Shown: positions 32,073 to 40,885 of the stretch, in pieces
Layout: the number at the start of each line of letters is the position of its first letter
How positions within the stretch are numbered: the stretch's first letter is position 1
From: an uncultured Rhodospirillales bacterium
GTDB lineage: Bacteria; Pseudomonadota; Alphaproteobacteria; Azospirillales; Azospirillaceae
Assembly: GCA_903927615.1 (NCBI GenBank)
Contig: CAIYNU010000055.1
Location: forward strand, 46,051 to 110,050
Reading direction: 5' to 3'
DNA length: 64,000 nt
Notes under the pieces: model-generated
Database searches by the model: none
Told to the model about the DNA's origin: nothing
What the model saw: only the letters and a program-made list of their open reading frames with translations
Program-made: the position numbers and the translations under genes

Positions 32073-32661
32073 GTCAGGAAAGCGGGTCCGAAGCCTCCCC
32101 GCACCGCGCGATGTTCGGGTGAGCGGGGCAACATCATCGTACCGGGCCAAGATCATTGTAAACGAACGGATCAGCAGGCAGAGACCGGGGGTCCCGATGA
32201 TCTGACCAGGCCGGGACGCTCCGCTTGCGGCTTGGTCGCGGGTGTGTCAATTTGAGGGGGAATCCGGCTCGACCGGATAGGAACCACCACGCCGCGTCGG
32301 CCAAGGCCTTTTGGTGCTTGAATGCCGCGACGCAATGACAGCAAAGTGGGTCAAGAGATGGCACAGAATCTTTCCGAATACACCCGTTTCTGGATCAAAG
32401 CGACCACTTATGTTTTCTCGGCCTGGATGACTCTGCTGAAATACCCAAAGCGCCCAGCCGGCAAATAAAGACCACCCCCTGGATTTTGGCGTTGCCGTCG
32501 GAGTATGATCGCAACCGGTGTCACCACCGCTGCCGGCCTTGGTGGCGACGCCAGCCAGACGAAATTGGGCTTGCATCTCAGATCGATGATGTTAAACCTT
32601 ATCGCGACCCTAGGCTTGTAGACTCAATGTGCTCGCATACTTTGAGCCGGTGGAGAGGAAT
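32073..32661. other. 589-base gap after hpnE
   Basis: No established gene is visible. A minus-strand frame (32247-32576) and a short plus-strand frame (32322-32468) are both open; only the latter has protein-like composition and is listed separately. The last bases hold GGAGAGGA, the ribosome-binding site of the next gene. I saw no tRNA, IS end or clear terminator. Confidence 0.5.
32322..32468 (+). CDS. Possible 48-residue small protein
   Basis: Small frame ATG 32322 to TAA 32468, ending in a plausible peptide: a polar start (MPRRNDSKVGQEMAQNLSEY), then TRFWIKATTYVFSAWMTLLK with aromatic and hydrophobic residues, then a basic tail. An internal ATG at 32358 is an alternative. Neither has a strong ribosome-binding site, and the opposite strand is open too, so this may be chance. 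Confidence 0.25.
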   Translation: MPRRNDSKVGQEMAQNLSEYTRFWIKATTYVFSAWMTLLKYPKRPAGK

Positions 32662-33489
32662 ATGATGATCAGATTAGTCATGTTTTTGCTTTTGACGGCT
32701 CTGATATTGACGGGCGCCAGCGCCTTCGTCCAACGGGGCTGGCAGGTGACCCATGCCGCCGACCCCGCGGCCAAACTGACCCGCGCCGAACCTGTCGCGA
32801 TCATCGCATCCCTGTATGCGTGGGCGACCTCAACACCGGAAAGCGACGTTCCCGCGCTGGTCAAGCAATTTTCCCAACAAGCGCCCTGGCTGCCGACCAC
32901 TTCGATTCACGAAGCCGGCATCGAATTGGCCGGGGCCGTAACAACCGCCCTCCACAGCGACGCCGTGACCGGCGCGACCGCCTGGGTCAAGGGTAGCGCC
33001 AGCCAGGTCGCCGCTTACGTCGGCCTTGGCGGCAGCGCACCGGCGCCTGCTCCGGTTGCCGTTGCCACACCGGCTCCAGCCCCGGCCGCCAAGCCGGTCG
33101 CCGCCGCCGCCCCAACCCCTGCTCCCGCTCCGGTCGCTTCCTCCGCCCCGGTGGTGGTTGCCCAGGCGCCCGCGGTGGCGCCGGCACCGGTCCCGCCCGC
33201 CAGGACCGTGCAGACGATCCCCACCCGGCCGCTAGCCGCCGCCGTCGCGCCCGCGCCGGCCGAACTGTGGAGCACCGGGACCTGGACTCTGACGCAAAAG
33301 GGTTGCGCCATCGGTGGTCTTGCCGGAACCGGCGCCTCGTTGGTGATTGGCCCTGCCGAGCTGGCTGCGTGGGTCACCGGCGCTGCGGTTTTGCCCGCAA
33401 CTCTTCGGGTGGTCGGCACGGTGATCGGTGCGGCCCTGGTCACGGGTTGCGCCACGGGAGCCTTGGTGGCCCCGGTCGTCATCAAGTAA
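32662..33489 (+). CDS. Ala/Pro-rich exported protein with paired Gly-Cys membrane segments
   Basis: 275 residues from ATG 32662 (or 32665), with GGAGAGGA just upstream; a further in-frame ATG at 32629 lacks this. N-terminal hydrophobic segment (MFLLLTALILTGASAF), a ~90-residue helical region, a long Ala/Pro/Val low-complexity linker (about 125-200), then two glycine-rich hydrophobic helices each opening with Gly-Cys: QKGCAIGGLAGTGASLV and ALVTGCATGALVAPV. The tail resembles the small protein at 27494-27865. Family unknown; I infer an envelope protein. Confidence 0.6.
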   Translation: MMIRLVMFLLLTALILTGASAFVQRGWQVTHAADPAAKLTRAEPVAIIASLYAWATSTPESDVPALVKQFSQQAPWLPTTSIHEAGIELAGAVTTALHSDAVTGATAWVKGSASQVAAYVGLGGSAPAPAPVAVATPAPAPAAKPVAAAAPTPAPAPVASSAPVVVAQAPAVAPAPVPPARTVQTIPTRPLAAAVAPAPAELWSTGTWTLTQKGCAIGGLAGTGASLVIGPAELAAWVTGAAVLPATLRVVGTVIGAALVTGCATGALVAPVVIK

Positions 33490-33604
33490 AACCGCAAACT
33501 TCGGGGGGGCCGGTAGGGTGGTATGGAGAGCAAGCCCTTCCATTCCCCCCTGTCCGGTGACGCCTGTAACCGATCGAAGGTCGCAGGCGTTCAGGTCATC
33601 TTGG

Positions 33605-34579
33605 TTACGGCTTGCCCGTCTGCGCCCGCGGATGGGCATTTTGGTATACGGTCATCAGGCGTTGGGCATCCACTTCGGTGTAACGCTGGGTGGTTGACAG
33701 GGATGCGTGGCCGAGCAGGTCCTGGATCGTGCGTAAGTCGGCGCCATCACTGAGCAGATGGCTGGCGAAGCTGTGCCGAAAGGCGTGGGGAGTCACGCTC
33801 TCACTCATCAGCAACGACTCGCGTGTGCCACGCAGTTGACGTTGAGCCACCCCAGGATTGAGCCGCCCCCCACGGACTCCCACGAACAGCGGATCACCCG
33901 GCCCACCGGCGAACGGGCAGACGGCCAGATACGCCTGCACCGCATCGGCCACGGCCGGTAACACCGGGACCACCCTCTGCTTGCGGCCCTTACCGGTCAC
34001 CACCAGGGTTCCAATACCATCCGCACCGGCACTCCGCCGGGGGGCTTGGCTGCGATTGAGGCTCAGCGCCTCGTCGATGCGCAAGCCGCACCCATAGAGG
34101 AGGGTAAACAGGGCGTGATCACGCTTGCCGACCCAAACCTCCTCCTCCCGGATCACCGCCTGGTCCAATACGTTGGGGACCTCGGACTCGGCGATCGGTC
34201 GCGGCATCAATCGGCGCAAGCGCGGATGTTGGACGAGTCCGATGGCGGAATTATGCAAAAGACCGGCACGGTCCAGCCAGCGAAAAAGATTCCGGACCCC
34301 CGCCAGCGCCCGGGCCCGGCTGGCGGCAGCCAAACCGTCAACCGCACGAGAGGACAACCAAGAGCGGAAGTCGGTCAGGCTGGCGTCGCCCAGGTCGGCA
34401 AGCCCCGGCAACCGGCCATGATAGTCGGTCAGGAAGGCCAGAAAGGCCCGGACATCGCCCTGATAAGCCGACAGGGTGTGCCGTGAGACCCGGCGTTCCC
34501 GTTCCAGCCACTGCCGCCACCGTATCAGGGCTTCGCCCAGTTCAGGCTTTACCGCAAACGCCAAGTCGGCCCCGGCCAT
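33605..34579 (-). CDS. xerC: Tyrosine recombinase XerC
   Basis: 324 residues from ATG 34579, preceded by GGAGGT; the frame is open to 34624. N-terminal SAM-like DNA-binding domain (RRVSRHTLSAYQGDVRAFLAFL), then the catalytic set: Arg in GCGLRIDEAL, Lys in VTGKGRKQRVVPV, His-x2-Arg in PHAFRHSFASHLL, His in LLGHASLSTTQ and nucleophile Tyr in RYTEVD. It resolves chromosome dimers at dif with XerD. No integrase-type att sites or cargo are seen around it, so I take it as the housekeeping enzyme. Confidence 0.9.
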   Translation of the reverse strand: MAGADLAFAVKPELGEALIRWRQWLERERRVSRHTLSAYQGDVRAFLAFLTDYHGRLPGLADLGDASLTDFRSWLSSRAVDGLAAASRARALAGVRNLFRWLDRAGLLHNSAIGLVQHPRLRRLMPRPIAESEVPNVLDQAVIREEEVWVGKRDHALFTLLYGCGLRIDEALSLNRSQAPRRSAGADGIGTLVVTGKGRKQRVVPVLPAVADAVQAYLAVCPFAGGPGDPLFVGVRGGRLNPGVAQRQLRGTRESLLMSESVTPHAFRHSFASHLLSDGADLRTIQDLLGHASLSTTQRYTEVDAQRLMTVYQNAHPRAQTGKP

Positions 34580-34635
34580 GGCCACCTCCCCGAAAAACTG
34601 CTTCCAGGTTAGGCGATTAGGCACCGACCTTCAAC

Positions 34636-34673
34636 TGTTCTCTTAACAAGGCGGTGTTCTCTTAACAAGGCGG
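34636..34673. repeat. Perfect 19-base tandem duplication containing a dyad
   Basis: TGTTCTCTTAACAAGGCGG occurs twice in direct succession (34636-34654, 34655-34673). Each copy contains the dyad TGTT-N5-AACA. It sits 57-94 bases upstream of xerC (minus strand) and after the stop of the next upstream gene, a fitting place for an operator. No regulator is identified. Confidence 0.9.
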
Positions 34674-34698
34674 GTGGTCCCCGGCGACCGGGGTTGCG

Positions 34699-36441
34699 TC
34701 AGCCCGGCTTGTCGCTGGCCAGGAAGGCCTTAACCTTCATCAACATCTCTTTGAGTTCGCCCTGGCTTTTAAAGCGCCCCTTGATCAGCGGCAGAAAATT
34801 GGGGTTCCGGAACTCCCGGCTGATGGTTTCCACCGCCAGGGCCCGCGCTTTGCCGTCCACCAATTGTACGCCCGAACACACCCGAAGCAACAAGACCAGA
34901 CGATCGGCATAACTGCGGTTGGGTGCCAGCAGAATGTCGTTCTTAAAGATATCGAGTAAAGCGGCGTCGATCGCGCCAAGAACCTCGGTGCGGGTGGTCT
35001 CATCGATCGGCGCGGCCAGCAAGGTCCGTTGAACCTCGGCCAGGGTGGCCACCGCCGCCACTCGATTGGTGCTCTCCCGCACGCAGATGCGTACCAATTC
35101 GTCGGGGGGCAAAGCCGAACGGAAGTGCCGAAACACCAGCGCCTTATTGAAGGCCCCGGGGACCAGGCTGGCCAACTTGCTCAACGCCGTCAACTTGTCG
35201 ATGACCCGTGGCGCGCTATTCATGCATTCGGACACGCCCTGAACGGAAATCGAGCGTGTGGCGCGAAAAACCAGCGCCTCGGACATCTCCTCATCTTGGA
35301 TCAGCGTGGGGGCATTGTTTCGGAAATGCAGGATAATTTGGTTCAGAGCTTCCATTTCAAGCATCAGCACCCGACCCGCAACCAGGGGCTGACGACTGAT
35401 CATTTCACGCAACAACCTCCGGCGCAGTGTCGACCGCACCCGCGGCATCCGTCCATCGGCCATCAGGGTGTTGATCACCGCAACGCCGACCGGCAACCCG
35501 CCCGCCGGGGGCTTGTAGCCGCCGCCATAGAGGCTGGCAACCGTCCCGAAAACCGACACCCGGTCGGCCCCCTCGTCGAGCAACTCGCGAAAGGGGCCGG
35601 CCATGGACAGGATTTCGGCGGCCTGGGTATCGAGGAAGCGCAGATGCCGACGCTCGCACTCCGGCTCGTAGAGTTGCCCCAGGCGGTCGAGTTTCTCAAG
35701 CCAGCTCTTGGCGTCCATCAGATAGACGACGATGGCCCGAAACAGGTGGTAAGCCCAGGTCTCGGGGCCGAACTGCTTTTCCACCTGCGCCGAAACCTCG
35801 ATGAGATTCCCCGGTTCCAGCCGCGGCAGCTTGATCGTCATCGCGTCGTTGCGCAGTTGCAGTACCAATTGGCACCACACGGTCATCATGTCTTTATAGA
35901 GACCGGCTGCGGACAGCTTGCCCGCTTGGGCGACGGGCAAAGCGACCTTCTGAATCAACCCTTGCAAGATGGTGCCGGCGTTATCCAGGTCGATAGAATG
36001 CTTTTCCGAGTATACCAACTCTAATGCCGTAACGCGCCGGTCCTCAAGATAGCGGCCAAGTTGCGCCCGCAACTCCTCGCGACTGCGATCTCGAAAAAAA
36101 TCACTCACCTGCCGCCAATAGAAACTACTCCCGATTTCAGAAGCGGGCGCCAACGGATCAGGTTCGACAACATCATTGACCAATCGCTTGAAAGTAATGA
36201 TGCTGTCGGTGAAATCGTAATCAACGTAATGTACGAGACGGACGACACGGATCCCGTCCACAGTCTGTTCCGAGAATATCTGCTCGGCTGCGGCAACTGC
36301 CTCTATACGTTGATCCCACGCATTCAGCCGAAACCACTGCTGGTCCCGAAAAGAATGAAGCTCGTAAGTGATGCGGATCTCTCCGACAACAGCAGGGTCG
36401 GGATGCACGATCTGAACCTTCGCTGAAAAACAGAGAACCAC
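34699..36441 (-). CDS. Unrecognised 580-residue protein
   Basis: 580 residues from GTG 36441 (no clear ribosome-binding site). I do not recognise the family. It seems soluble, mixed at the N-terminus (VQIVHPDPAVVGEIRITYEL) and largely helical afterwards, with conserved-looking stretches such as ETWAYHLFRAIVVYLMDAK and ASLYGGGYKPPAGGLPVGVA. No signal peptide, membrane helix or known motif is visible. A small frame ends 6 bases upstream on the same strand. xerC follows downstream on the same strand, about 120 bases away. Confidence 0.7.
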   Translation of the reverse strand: MVLCFSAKVQIVHPDPAVVGEIRITYELHSFRDQQWFRLNAWDQRIEAVAAAEQIFSEQTVDGIRVVRLVHYVDYDFTDSIITFKRLVNDVVEPDPLAPASEIGSSFYWRQVSDFFRDRSREELRAQLGRYLEDRRVTALELVYSEKHSIDLDNAGTILQGLIQKVALPVAQAGKLSAAGLYKDMMTVWCQLVLQLRNDAMTIKLPRLEPGNLIEVSAQVEKQFGPETWAYHLFRAIVVYLMDAKSWLEKLDRLGQLYEPECERRHLRFLDTQAAEILSMAGPFRELLDEGADRVSVFGTVASLYGGGYKPPAGGLPVGVAVINTLMADGRMPRVRSTLRRRLLREMISRQPLVAGRVLMLEMEALNQIILHFRNNAPTLIQDEEMSEALVFRATRSISVQGVSECMNSAPRVIDKLTALSKLASLVPGAFNKALVFRHFRSALPPDELVRICVRESTNRVAAVATLAEVQRTLLAAPIDETTRTEVLGAIDAALLDIFKNDILLAPNRSYADRLVLLLRVCSGVQLVDGKARALAVETISREFRNPNFLPLIKGRFKSQGELKEMLMKVKAFLASDKPG

Positions 36442-36447
36442 TCGGGT

Positions 36448-36684
36448 TCAGCGATTCCGGCCTCCCAGTCGCGGCCGTTGCGACATTACGCGGCGTAGCC
36501 CGGACATGAACCGATGGTCTTTTATAAACCAGCCAAGCAGATCTGTGCCAGAGAATTTGGACATCGCCTTACCAAACTCTCGGCATTTGGGGCCGCCGTT
36601 CCTCGCACAGAGGCTCATGACCGCCAAGGGCGGGCATTTCACGCCAAATGTTCCGAGACACGCCACGGCTCCACCGTCCGCCAT
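36448..36684 (-). CDS. Possible 78-residue small protein upstream of the 580-residue gene
   Basis: ATG-started frame ending 6 bases before the start of the downstream gene, the spacing expected of an operon. The peptide is basic and contains several Cys and Gly residues (MADGGAVACLGTFGVKCPPL; LGWFIKDHRFMSGLRRVM). No family recognised and no strong ribosome-binding site. The plus strand is also open here, so it may be chance. Confidence 0.3.
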   Translation of the reverse strand: MADGGAVACLGTFGVKCPPLAVMSLCARNGGPKCREFGKAMSKFSGTDLLGWFIKDHRFMSGLRRVMSQRPRLGGRNR

Positions 36685-36987
36685 GGTTTGCGGTCATTGG
36701 AGGTCTGGTGACCCTTCGAACTCCAATCACACGGTGTGGTTGACACCTTGACCGGCCAGCACACGGGCGCCCCGGGATGCCCCGGAGCCGTCCAGCCCAG
36801 GCCGAACAGGGCGATGCGACGCCCCCATCCGTCGGTCCCCTTCAGGAGTGACGCTTTTGAGAAATCGGCGAATGATTATGGCTCCATCAGCATTGCTGCC
36901 AACCTCTTTCAACATACCTTTAGGCAGAGCGCCAATGACAGTTTCGATTTGGTAGAGGGTCGCCCTGGCAACGAATGAGCAGGCACG
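36685..36987. other. 303-base intergenic region
   Basis: It lies between the divergent small frame/580-residue gene and the EAL gene and would hold promoters for both. Frames are open on both strands but neither gives a recognisable protein. No repeats, RNA gene or mobile-element end noticed. Confidence 0.4.
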
Positions 36988-38667
36988 ATGATGGCCGCGG
37001 ACAGACTTGACCATGCCCCCAAAATAAATAGTCAACGATTTCTGTCGTTGGCCTTTGCCAGCGCCGATTTACTTTTCGAAATTGGTTTGAATGGAAAGAT
37101 TTTTTTTGCTGTCGGGGCAACCGTTGGCCTGACCGAGCGCACGGAGACCGAACTGATCGGAAATGATTGGCTCGCCATTATTGACGTTGCCGACCACGAG
37201 GCTCTCAAGGCCCTGACCACCCGAATGACTGTGGGAACCCGGTGCGGGCCGCGTCAGGTGCAGTTGGCGCTGCCACGGGCCGATGGCACCCCCCGATACG
37301 CGCTCTTCAGCGCCTGCCGGTTGCCGGGAACCGAGGACAGAATCTCATGTGCATTGGCCCATCTGCGGATTCCCTTACCGTTGCGAAGCGCCCCTCTTCA
37401 GCGCGATGTGGAAAGTGGCCTGCTTGACGCCAATGGCTTTTCCGCAGCCGCCGCAGAGATCGCCCTCTCCGCCAAATCGGCACCCTATCCGGTTGAAATT
37501 GTTCTGGTCGACGTCCATGGCCTGACCGAGGAGAGCATTGAGGGCGGCGCTTCATCGCTGATCAAAAAAATCGGTGAACTCTTGCGCAGTGCCTCGCTCG
37601 ATGGTGATTCGGTCGGTCGGCTTGCCTATAACAAATTCGGTCTGGTCCATGAATGTGGTGACAATCGGCTGTTTGAGCGAATCGCCGATATCAGGCATGA
37701 AGGGGCCAGTGCCGGGGTCAATCTTTCCTGCATTCGCAACGACATTCCCGTCGATACCGGGACTCTGACCAATGACGATGTGATCAAGGCCATTAAGTAT
37801 ACAATTAATAACTTTATTCATTCCACGACCACGATGTCCACATCGGACTCTTTAGCCGATGTATTCGAGAATATGGTCGGCGATACGATCAAACGAATGG
37901 ACGATTTCATCGTCAATGTGCGAGAGCAGCGATTCGAACTGTGGTTCCAGCCCATTGTCGACATAGAGCGGAACCGGTTGCATCATTTTGAGGTCCTGGC
38001 CAGATTTCAGGAGGGCGAAAGCCCCTTCGAGAACATCCGGTTTGCCGAACAGATTGGGGTCATCGAGCAATTCGATCTGGCGGTTTGCGACCGCGCCATT
38101 GCCCTATTAAAGTCGCGGCTCAACGGTGACCAGTTGGTTGGCATGGCCATTAATATCTCTGGCCGCTCGATTGAAAACTCCATTTTCGTTAACCTGCTTT
38201 TGAAAATCCTGGAGAAAAATCAATCACTATCTAAATGGCTATCTATTGAGATAACCGAAAGCTCCCGGATGCGTGATCTGGCCCGGGCCGAGCAGATCAT
38301 TCAACAAATTCGTCAGATGGGCTTTGTTTTATGTTTAGATGATTTTGGTTCGGGAGCAGCATCTTTCCAATATTTGCGCTCGCTGACGGTGGATTTCGTC
38401 AAGATTGATGGTATCTACGTTAAACAAATCGGTCAATCGCGCCGCGATGACGCCATGTTGCGCTGTATTGCCGGGACCTGCCGGGAACTCGGGATCGGCA
38501 CCATCGGCGAATGTGTCGAAACCGCCAGTCAGGCTAGATCCTTGTTGGACCTCGGCGTAAAATTCGCTCAGGGGTGGTACTACGGGCGGGCGACCCCGGA
38601 CCCGGTCTGGGCGCCGTCCGCCCCGTTGGCGGTTCCCCCCGGCGTGGCCGCCGCACGGCGCCGATAA
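36988..38667 (+). CDS. EAL-domain protein with degenerate GGDEF-like region
   Basis: 559 residues. An N-terminal PAS-like segment (SADLLFEIGLNGKIFFAVG) is followed by a middle region that resembles a decayed GGDEF domain (SVGRLAYNKFGLV where RxGGDEFxxL would be). The C-terminal EAL domain has FEVLARF for EAL, NISGRS, IEITES, CLDDFGSG and FVKIDGIYV, then IGECVET. Most catalytic and metal residues are present, so cyclic-di-GMP hydrolysis is plausible. The GGDEF-like part should not make cyclic-di-GMP. No membrane helix seen. Convergent with tatC. Confidence 0.85.
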   Translation: MMAADRLDHAPKINSQRFLSLAFASADLLFEIGLNGKIFFAVGATVGLTERTETELIGNDWLAIIDVADHEALKALTTRMTVGTRCGPRQVQLALPRADGTPRYALFSACRLPGTEDRISCALAHLRIPLPLRSAPLQRDVESGLLDANGFSAAAAEIALSAKSAPYPVEIVLVDVHGLTEESIEGGASSLIKKIGELLRSASLDGDSVGRLAYNKFGLVHECGDNRLFERIADIRHEGASAGVNLSCIRNDIPVDTGTLTNDDVIKAIKYTINNFIHSTTTMSTSDSLADVFENMVGDTIKRMDDFIVNVREQRFELWFQPIVDIERNRLHHFEVLARFQEGESPFENIRFAEQIGVIEQFDLAVCDRAIALLKSRLNGDQLVGMAINISGRSIENSIFVNLLLKILEKNQSLSKWLSIEITESSRMRDLARAEQIIQQIRQMGFVLCLDDFGSGAASFQYLRSLTVDFVKIDGIYVKQIGQSRRDDAMLRCIAGTCRELGIGTIGECVETASQARSLLDLGVKFAQGWYYGRATPDPVWAPSAPLAVPPGVAAARRR

Positions 38668-38676
38668 GCCGCCTCG

Positions 38677-39492
38677 TCATTCCGGCGGTTCACGTCCACT
38701 CCCGGCCTCGGCGGCGGTCTTGGCGGCGTCGCGCCGATGCTCGATCCAACGGGCCGACCAGATTGATATCTCATAGAGCAGCATCAGCGGTATGGCCAGG
38801 CTGATCTGACTGAAAACGTCCGGCGGCGTCAAAATCGCCGCCGCAACAAACACCAGCACAATGGCATAGCGGCGCTTCTCCGCCAGTTGCTTCGACGTGA
38901 CCAAACCGACCCGGGCCAACAGCGTCAAAAGCACCGGCAACTGGAACGCGATGCCAAAGGCGAAGATCAGGGTCATCACCAGCGAAAGATATTCGCTGAC
39001 CCGAGCCTCCAATTGAATGGGCAACGTCGCCGGATCGCTGGGGTTCAGTTCGAAACCAAGGAAGAAACGCCAAGCCAAAGGGAAAACCAGATAATAAACG
39101 ACGGCGCCGCCCATAAAAAATAAGATCGGAGTCGCGATCAGGAACGGCAAAAACGCTTGCTTCTCATGTTTATAAAGGCCAGGCGCCACAAACAGCCAGA
39201 GTTGGGAGGCCACAAAGGGAAAGGTGATGAACGCCCCGGCCCAAAACGACACTTTGATGTAGGTAAAAAACGCCTCCGTCAGACCGGTGTAAATCATTCG
39301 CCGGTTTTGACCTGCAAGGATTTCTGCGAGCGGTCGCACCAGAAAAGCGTAGATTTCTTGGTGAAAAAGATAGCAGACGGCAAATCCGATCAACAACGCC
39401 ACCACCGAATAGATCAGGCGGTTCCGCAGTTCGATCAGATGCTCGACCAGTGGCATCCTGGATTGATCGAATTCCTCTTCCACCGTCGTCAC
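38677..39492 (-). CDS. tatC: Sec-independent protein translocase TatC
   Basis: 271 residues with the six-helix TatC layout. The conserved N-terminal RMPLVEHLIELRNRLIYS and YTGLTEAFFTYIKVSFWAG, then ILFFMGGAVVYYLVFP are characteristic. TatC recognises twin-arginine signals and forms the receptor with TatB. Start overlaps the tatB stop by 4 bases. Confidence 0.95.
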   Translation of the reverse strand: MTTVEEEFDQSRMPLVEHLIELRNRLIYSVVALLIGFAVCYLFHQEIYAFLVRPLAEILAGQNRRMIYTGLTEAFFTYIKVSFWAGAFITFPFVASQLWLFVAPGLYKHEKQAFLPFLIATPILFFMGGAVVYYLVFPLAWRFFLGFELNPSDPATLPIQLEARVSEYLSLVMTLIFAFGIAFQLPVLLTLLARVGLVTSKQLAEKRRYAIVLVFVAAAILTPPDVFSQISLAIPLMLLYEISIWSARWIEHRRDAAKTAAEAGSGREPPE

Positions 39493-39947
39493 CCCTGCCC
39501 ATGACCAGCCGCAGCACCGCTGGTCGGCGCCCCGACGGCAGGCGACGATGTTTCGATCAGCGCCGTCGCCTGAGCCAAGGCCGCCGGTTCTGCCGAGACC
39601 GAAAGCGGTGGCGGCGGCAACGGCTCCACCGGGCTGCCGGGATGGCCGGTCGCGCCAGCCTGGGTGGGATCGAGACCGTAACGGAGCGTCCCGCCGGGGT
39701 CCACCAGTTCGGCCAGGCTGCGGGGATGGGTCAGATCACGGGCGGCCTGGGCCTGACGGCGCAACTCGTCCAACTCGGTCTCGTGCATCATGTCGTTGAC
39801 ATGGCGTTGGAACTCGCCGGCCATGGCGCGCAGCCGACGCACGGCTTTGCCCAACTCATAAAGAACCCGTGGCAACTCTTTGGGTCCAATGGCAATCAGG
39901 GCAACCACCCCGATCACCAGGATTTCCGTCCAGCTAATATCGAACAT
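39489..39947 (-). CDS. tatB: Sec-independent protein translocase TatB
   Basis: 152 residues from ATG 39947; the frame is open further upstream to 40049 but MFDISWTEILVIGVVALIAI is the standard TatB start. One membrane helix, the hinge IGPKELP, an amphipathic helix and a Pro-rich tail. TatB pairs with TatC in substrate binding. No tatA is next to it: the upstream gene is an ExbB-type channel, so TatA must be encoded elsewhere, or TatB is doing double duty. Confidence 0.92.
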   Translation of the reverse strand: MFDISWTEILVIGVVALIAIGPKELPRVLYELGKAVRRLRAMAGEFQRHVNDMMHETELDELRRQAQAARDLTHPRSLAELVDPGGTLRYGLDPTQAGATGHPGSPVEPLPPPPLSVSAEPAALAQATALIETSSPAVGAPTSGAAAGHGQG

Positions 39948-40087
39948 GGCCCATTGTCCCGGCGCGTCGCGTCGCCACTGCCCGCGCCACAGCGCACGGC
40001 GTTGATGATGGCAGAAAGCCCTCACGACCGCAACACGCGCACTGGGCACGCATCAGCTTGGGCCGCTGCTCCGGGGTTGGGGCAAGT

Positions 40088-40753
40088 TCATCCGCCCCGC
40101 TTCAGAATGGCCACCATATGCAGCGAGATTTTTTCCATCTCGATGATCAGGTTGGTCACGCGGTTGGTGAAGTTGTTGTAAAATACGATGGCCGGGATCG
40201 CGACCACCAAGCCACAAGCCGTGGTGATCAGGGCTTCGGAAATGCCGCCGGCAAGATCGCTGGCCTGGATGGTCCCGCCCTTGGACAGCGCATCGAACAC
40301 CTGAATCATGCCGATCACGGTGCCGAACAGACCCAATAACGGCGCCGCTGAGGCAATCGAGCGCAAGGTGGTCAACTGGGCGCGCAACCACGGGATTTCC
40401 TGCCGGCCGGCCTCTTCCAGACGCTCCTTGATCTCGTGCTCGCTCCGATCAAAATAAAGAATCCCCCCCAGAATCACCCGGGTCATGGGCAGCGAGGTTT
40501 TCTTGCAATAGGCGGTGGCTTCGGCGCGCTTATTGTCAAGCAGCAGACGCTCCACCTGGGCAATCACTTTGGCGTTGATCACCTGGCTGTGACGGAGTTG
40601 GCCGAGTTTCCAAATGATGATCCCGACGCACCAGACCAGGATGACCAGCAACAGCCACACCACCACGCCGCCCAGTTGAAACAGGTGAACGATGAAGGCG
40701 CCGAAGCGGCCGAACAGGTCGAGCAGCAGACCTTCGATCGCGGTAATGTCCAT
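40088..40753 (-). CDS. MotA/TolQ/ExbB family proton channel protein
   Basis: 221 residues. Three predicted helices: about 27-47 (GGVVVWLLLVILVWCVGIII), 131-152 (LRSIASAAPLLGLFGTVIGM) and 170-193 (SEALITTACGLVVAIPAIVF). APLLGLFGTVIGMI and the ALITTACGL segment match the ExbB/TolQ family, which form ion-conducting pentamers driving a partner in the periplasm. The adjacent upstream gene encodes the ExbD-like partner. It is followed by tatB; no tonB or pal is near. Confidence 0.88.
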   Translation of the reverse strand: MDITAIEGLLLDLFGRFGAFIVHLFQLGGVVVWLLLVILVWCVGIIIWKLGQLRHSQVINAKVIAQVERLLLDNKRAEATAYCKKTSLPMTRVILGGILYFDRSEHEIKERLEEAGRQEIPWLRAQLTTLRSIASAAPLLGLFGTVIGMIQVFDALSKGGTIQASDLAGGISEALITTACGLVVAIPAIVFYNNFTNRVTNLIIEMEKISLHMVAILKRGG

Positions 40754-40885
40754 TTCCCTTCCCCCGGGTTTCCACCGGGCGGTCTCTGCCGCCCGGTGAC
40801 GTCATATCATTGTCGTGACATCAAGGTCATTGTCGTGACATCAGGCGCCCTGGTCACACCGTCCGCGCCCTCGGGACCGCCGTCC

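Noticed and set aside
33605..34579. Integrase of a mobile element
   Set aside because: It reads as a standard XerC, with no tRNA att site, excisionase or cargo nearby.
36727..37035. Minus-strand 102-residue frame
   Set aside because: It overlaps the EAL gene start on the other strand, and plus-strand reading is also open; no family likeness.
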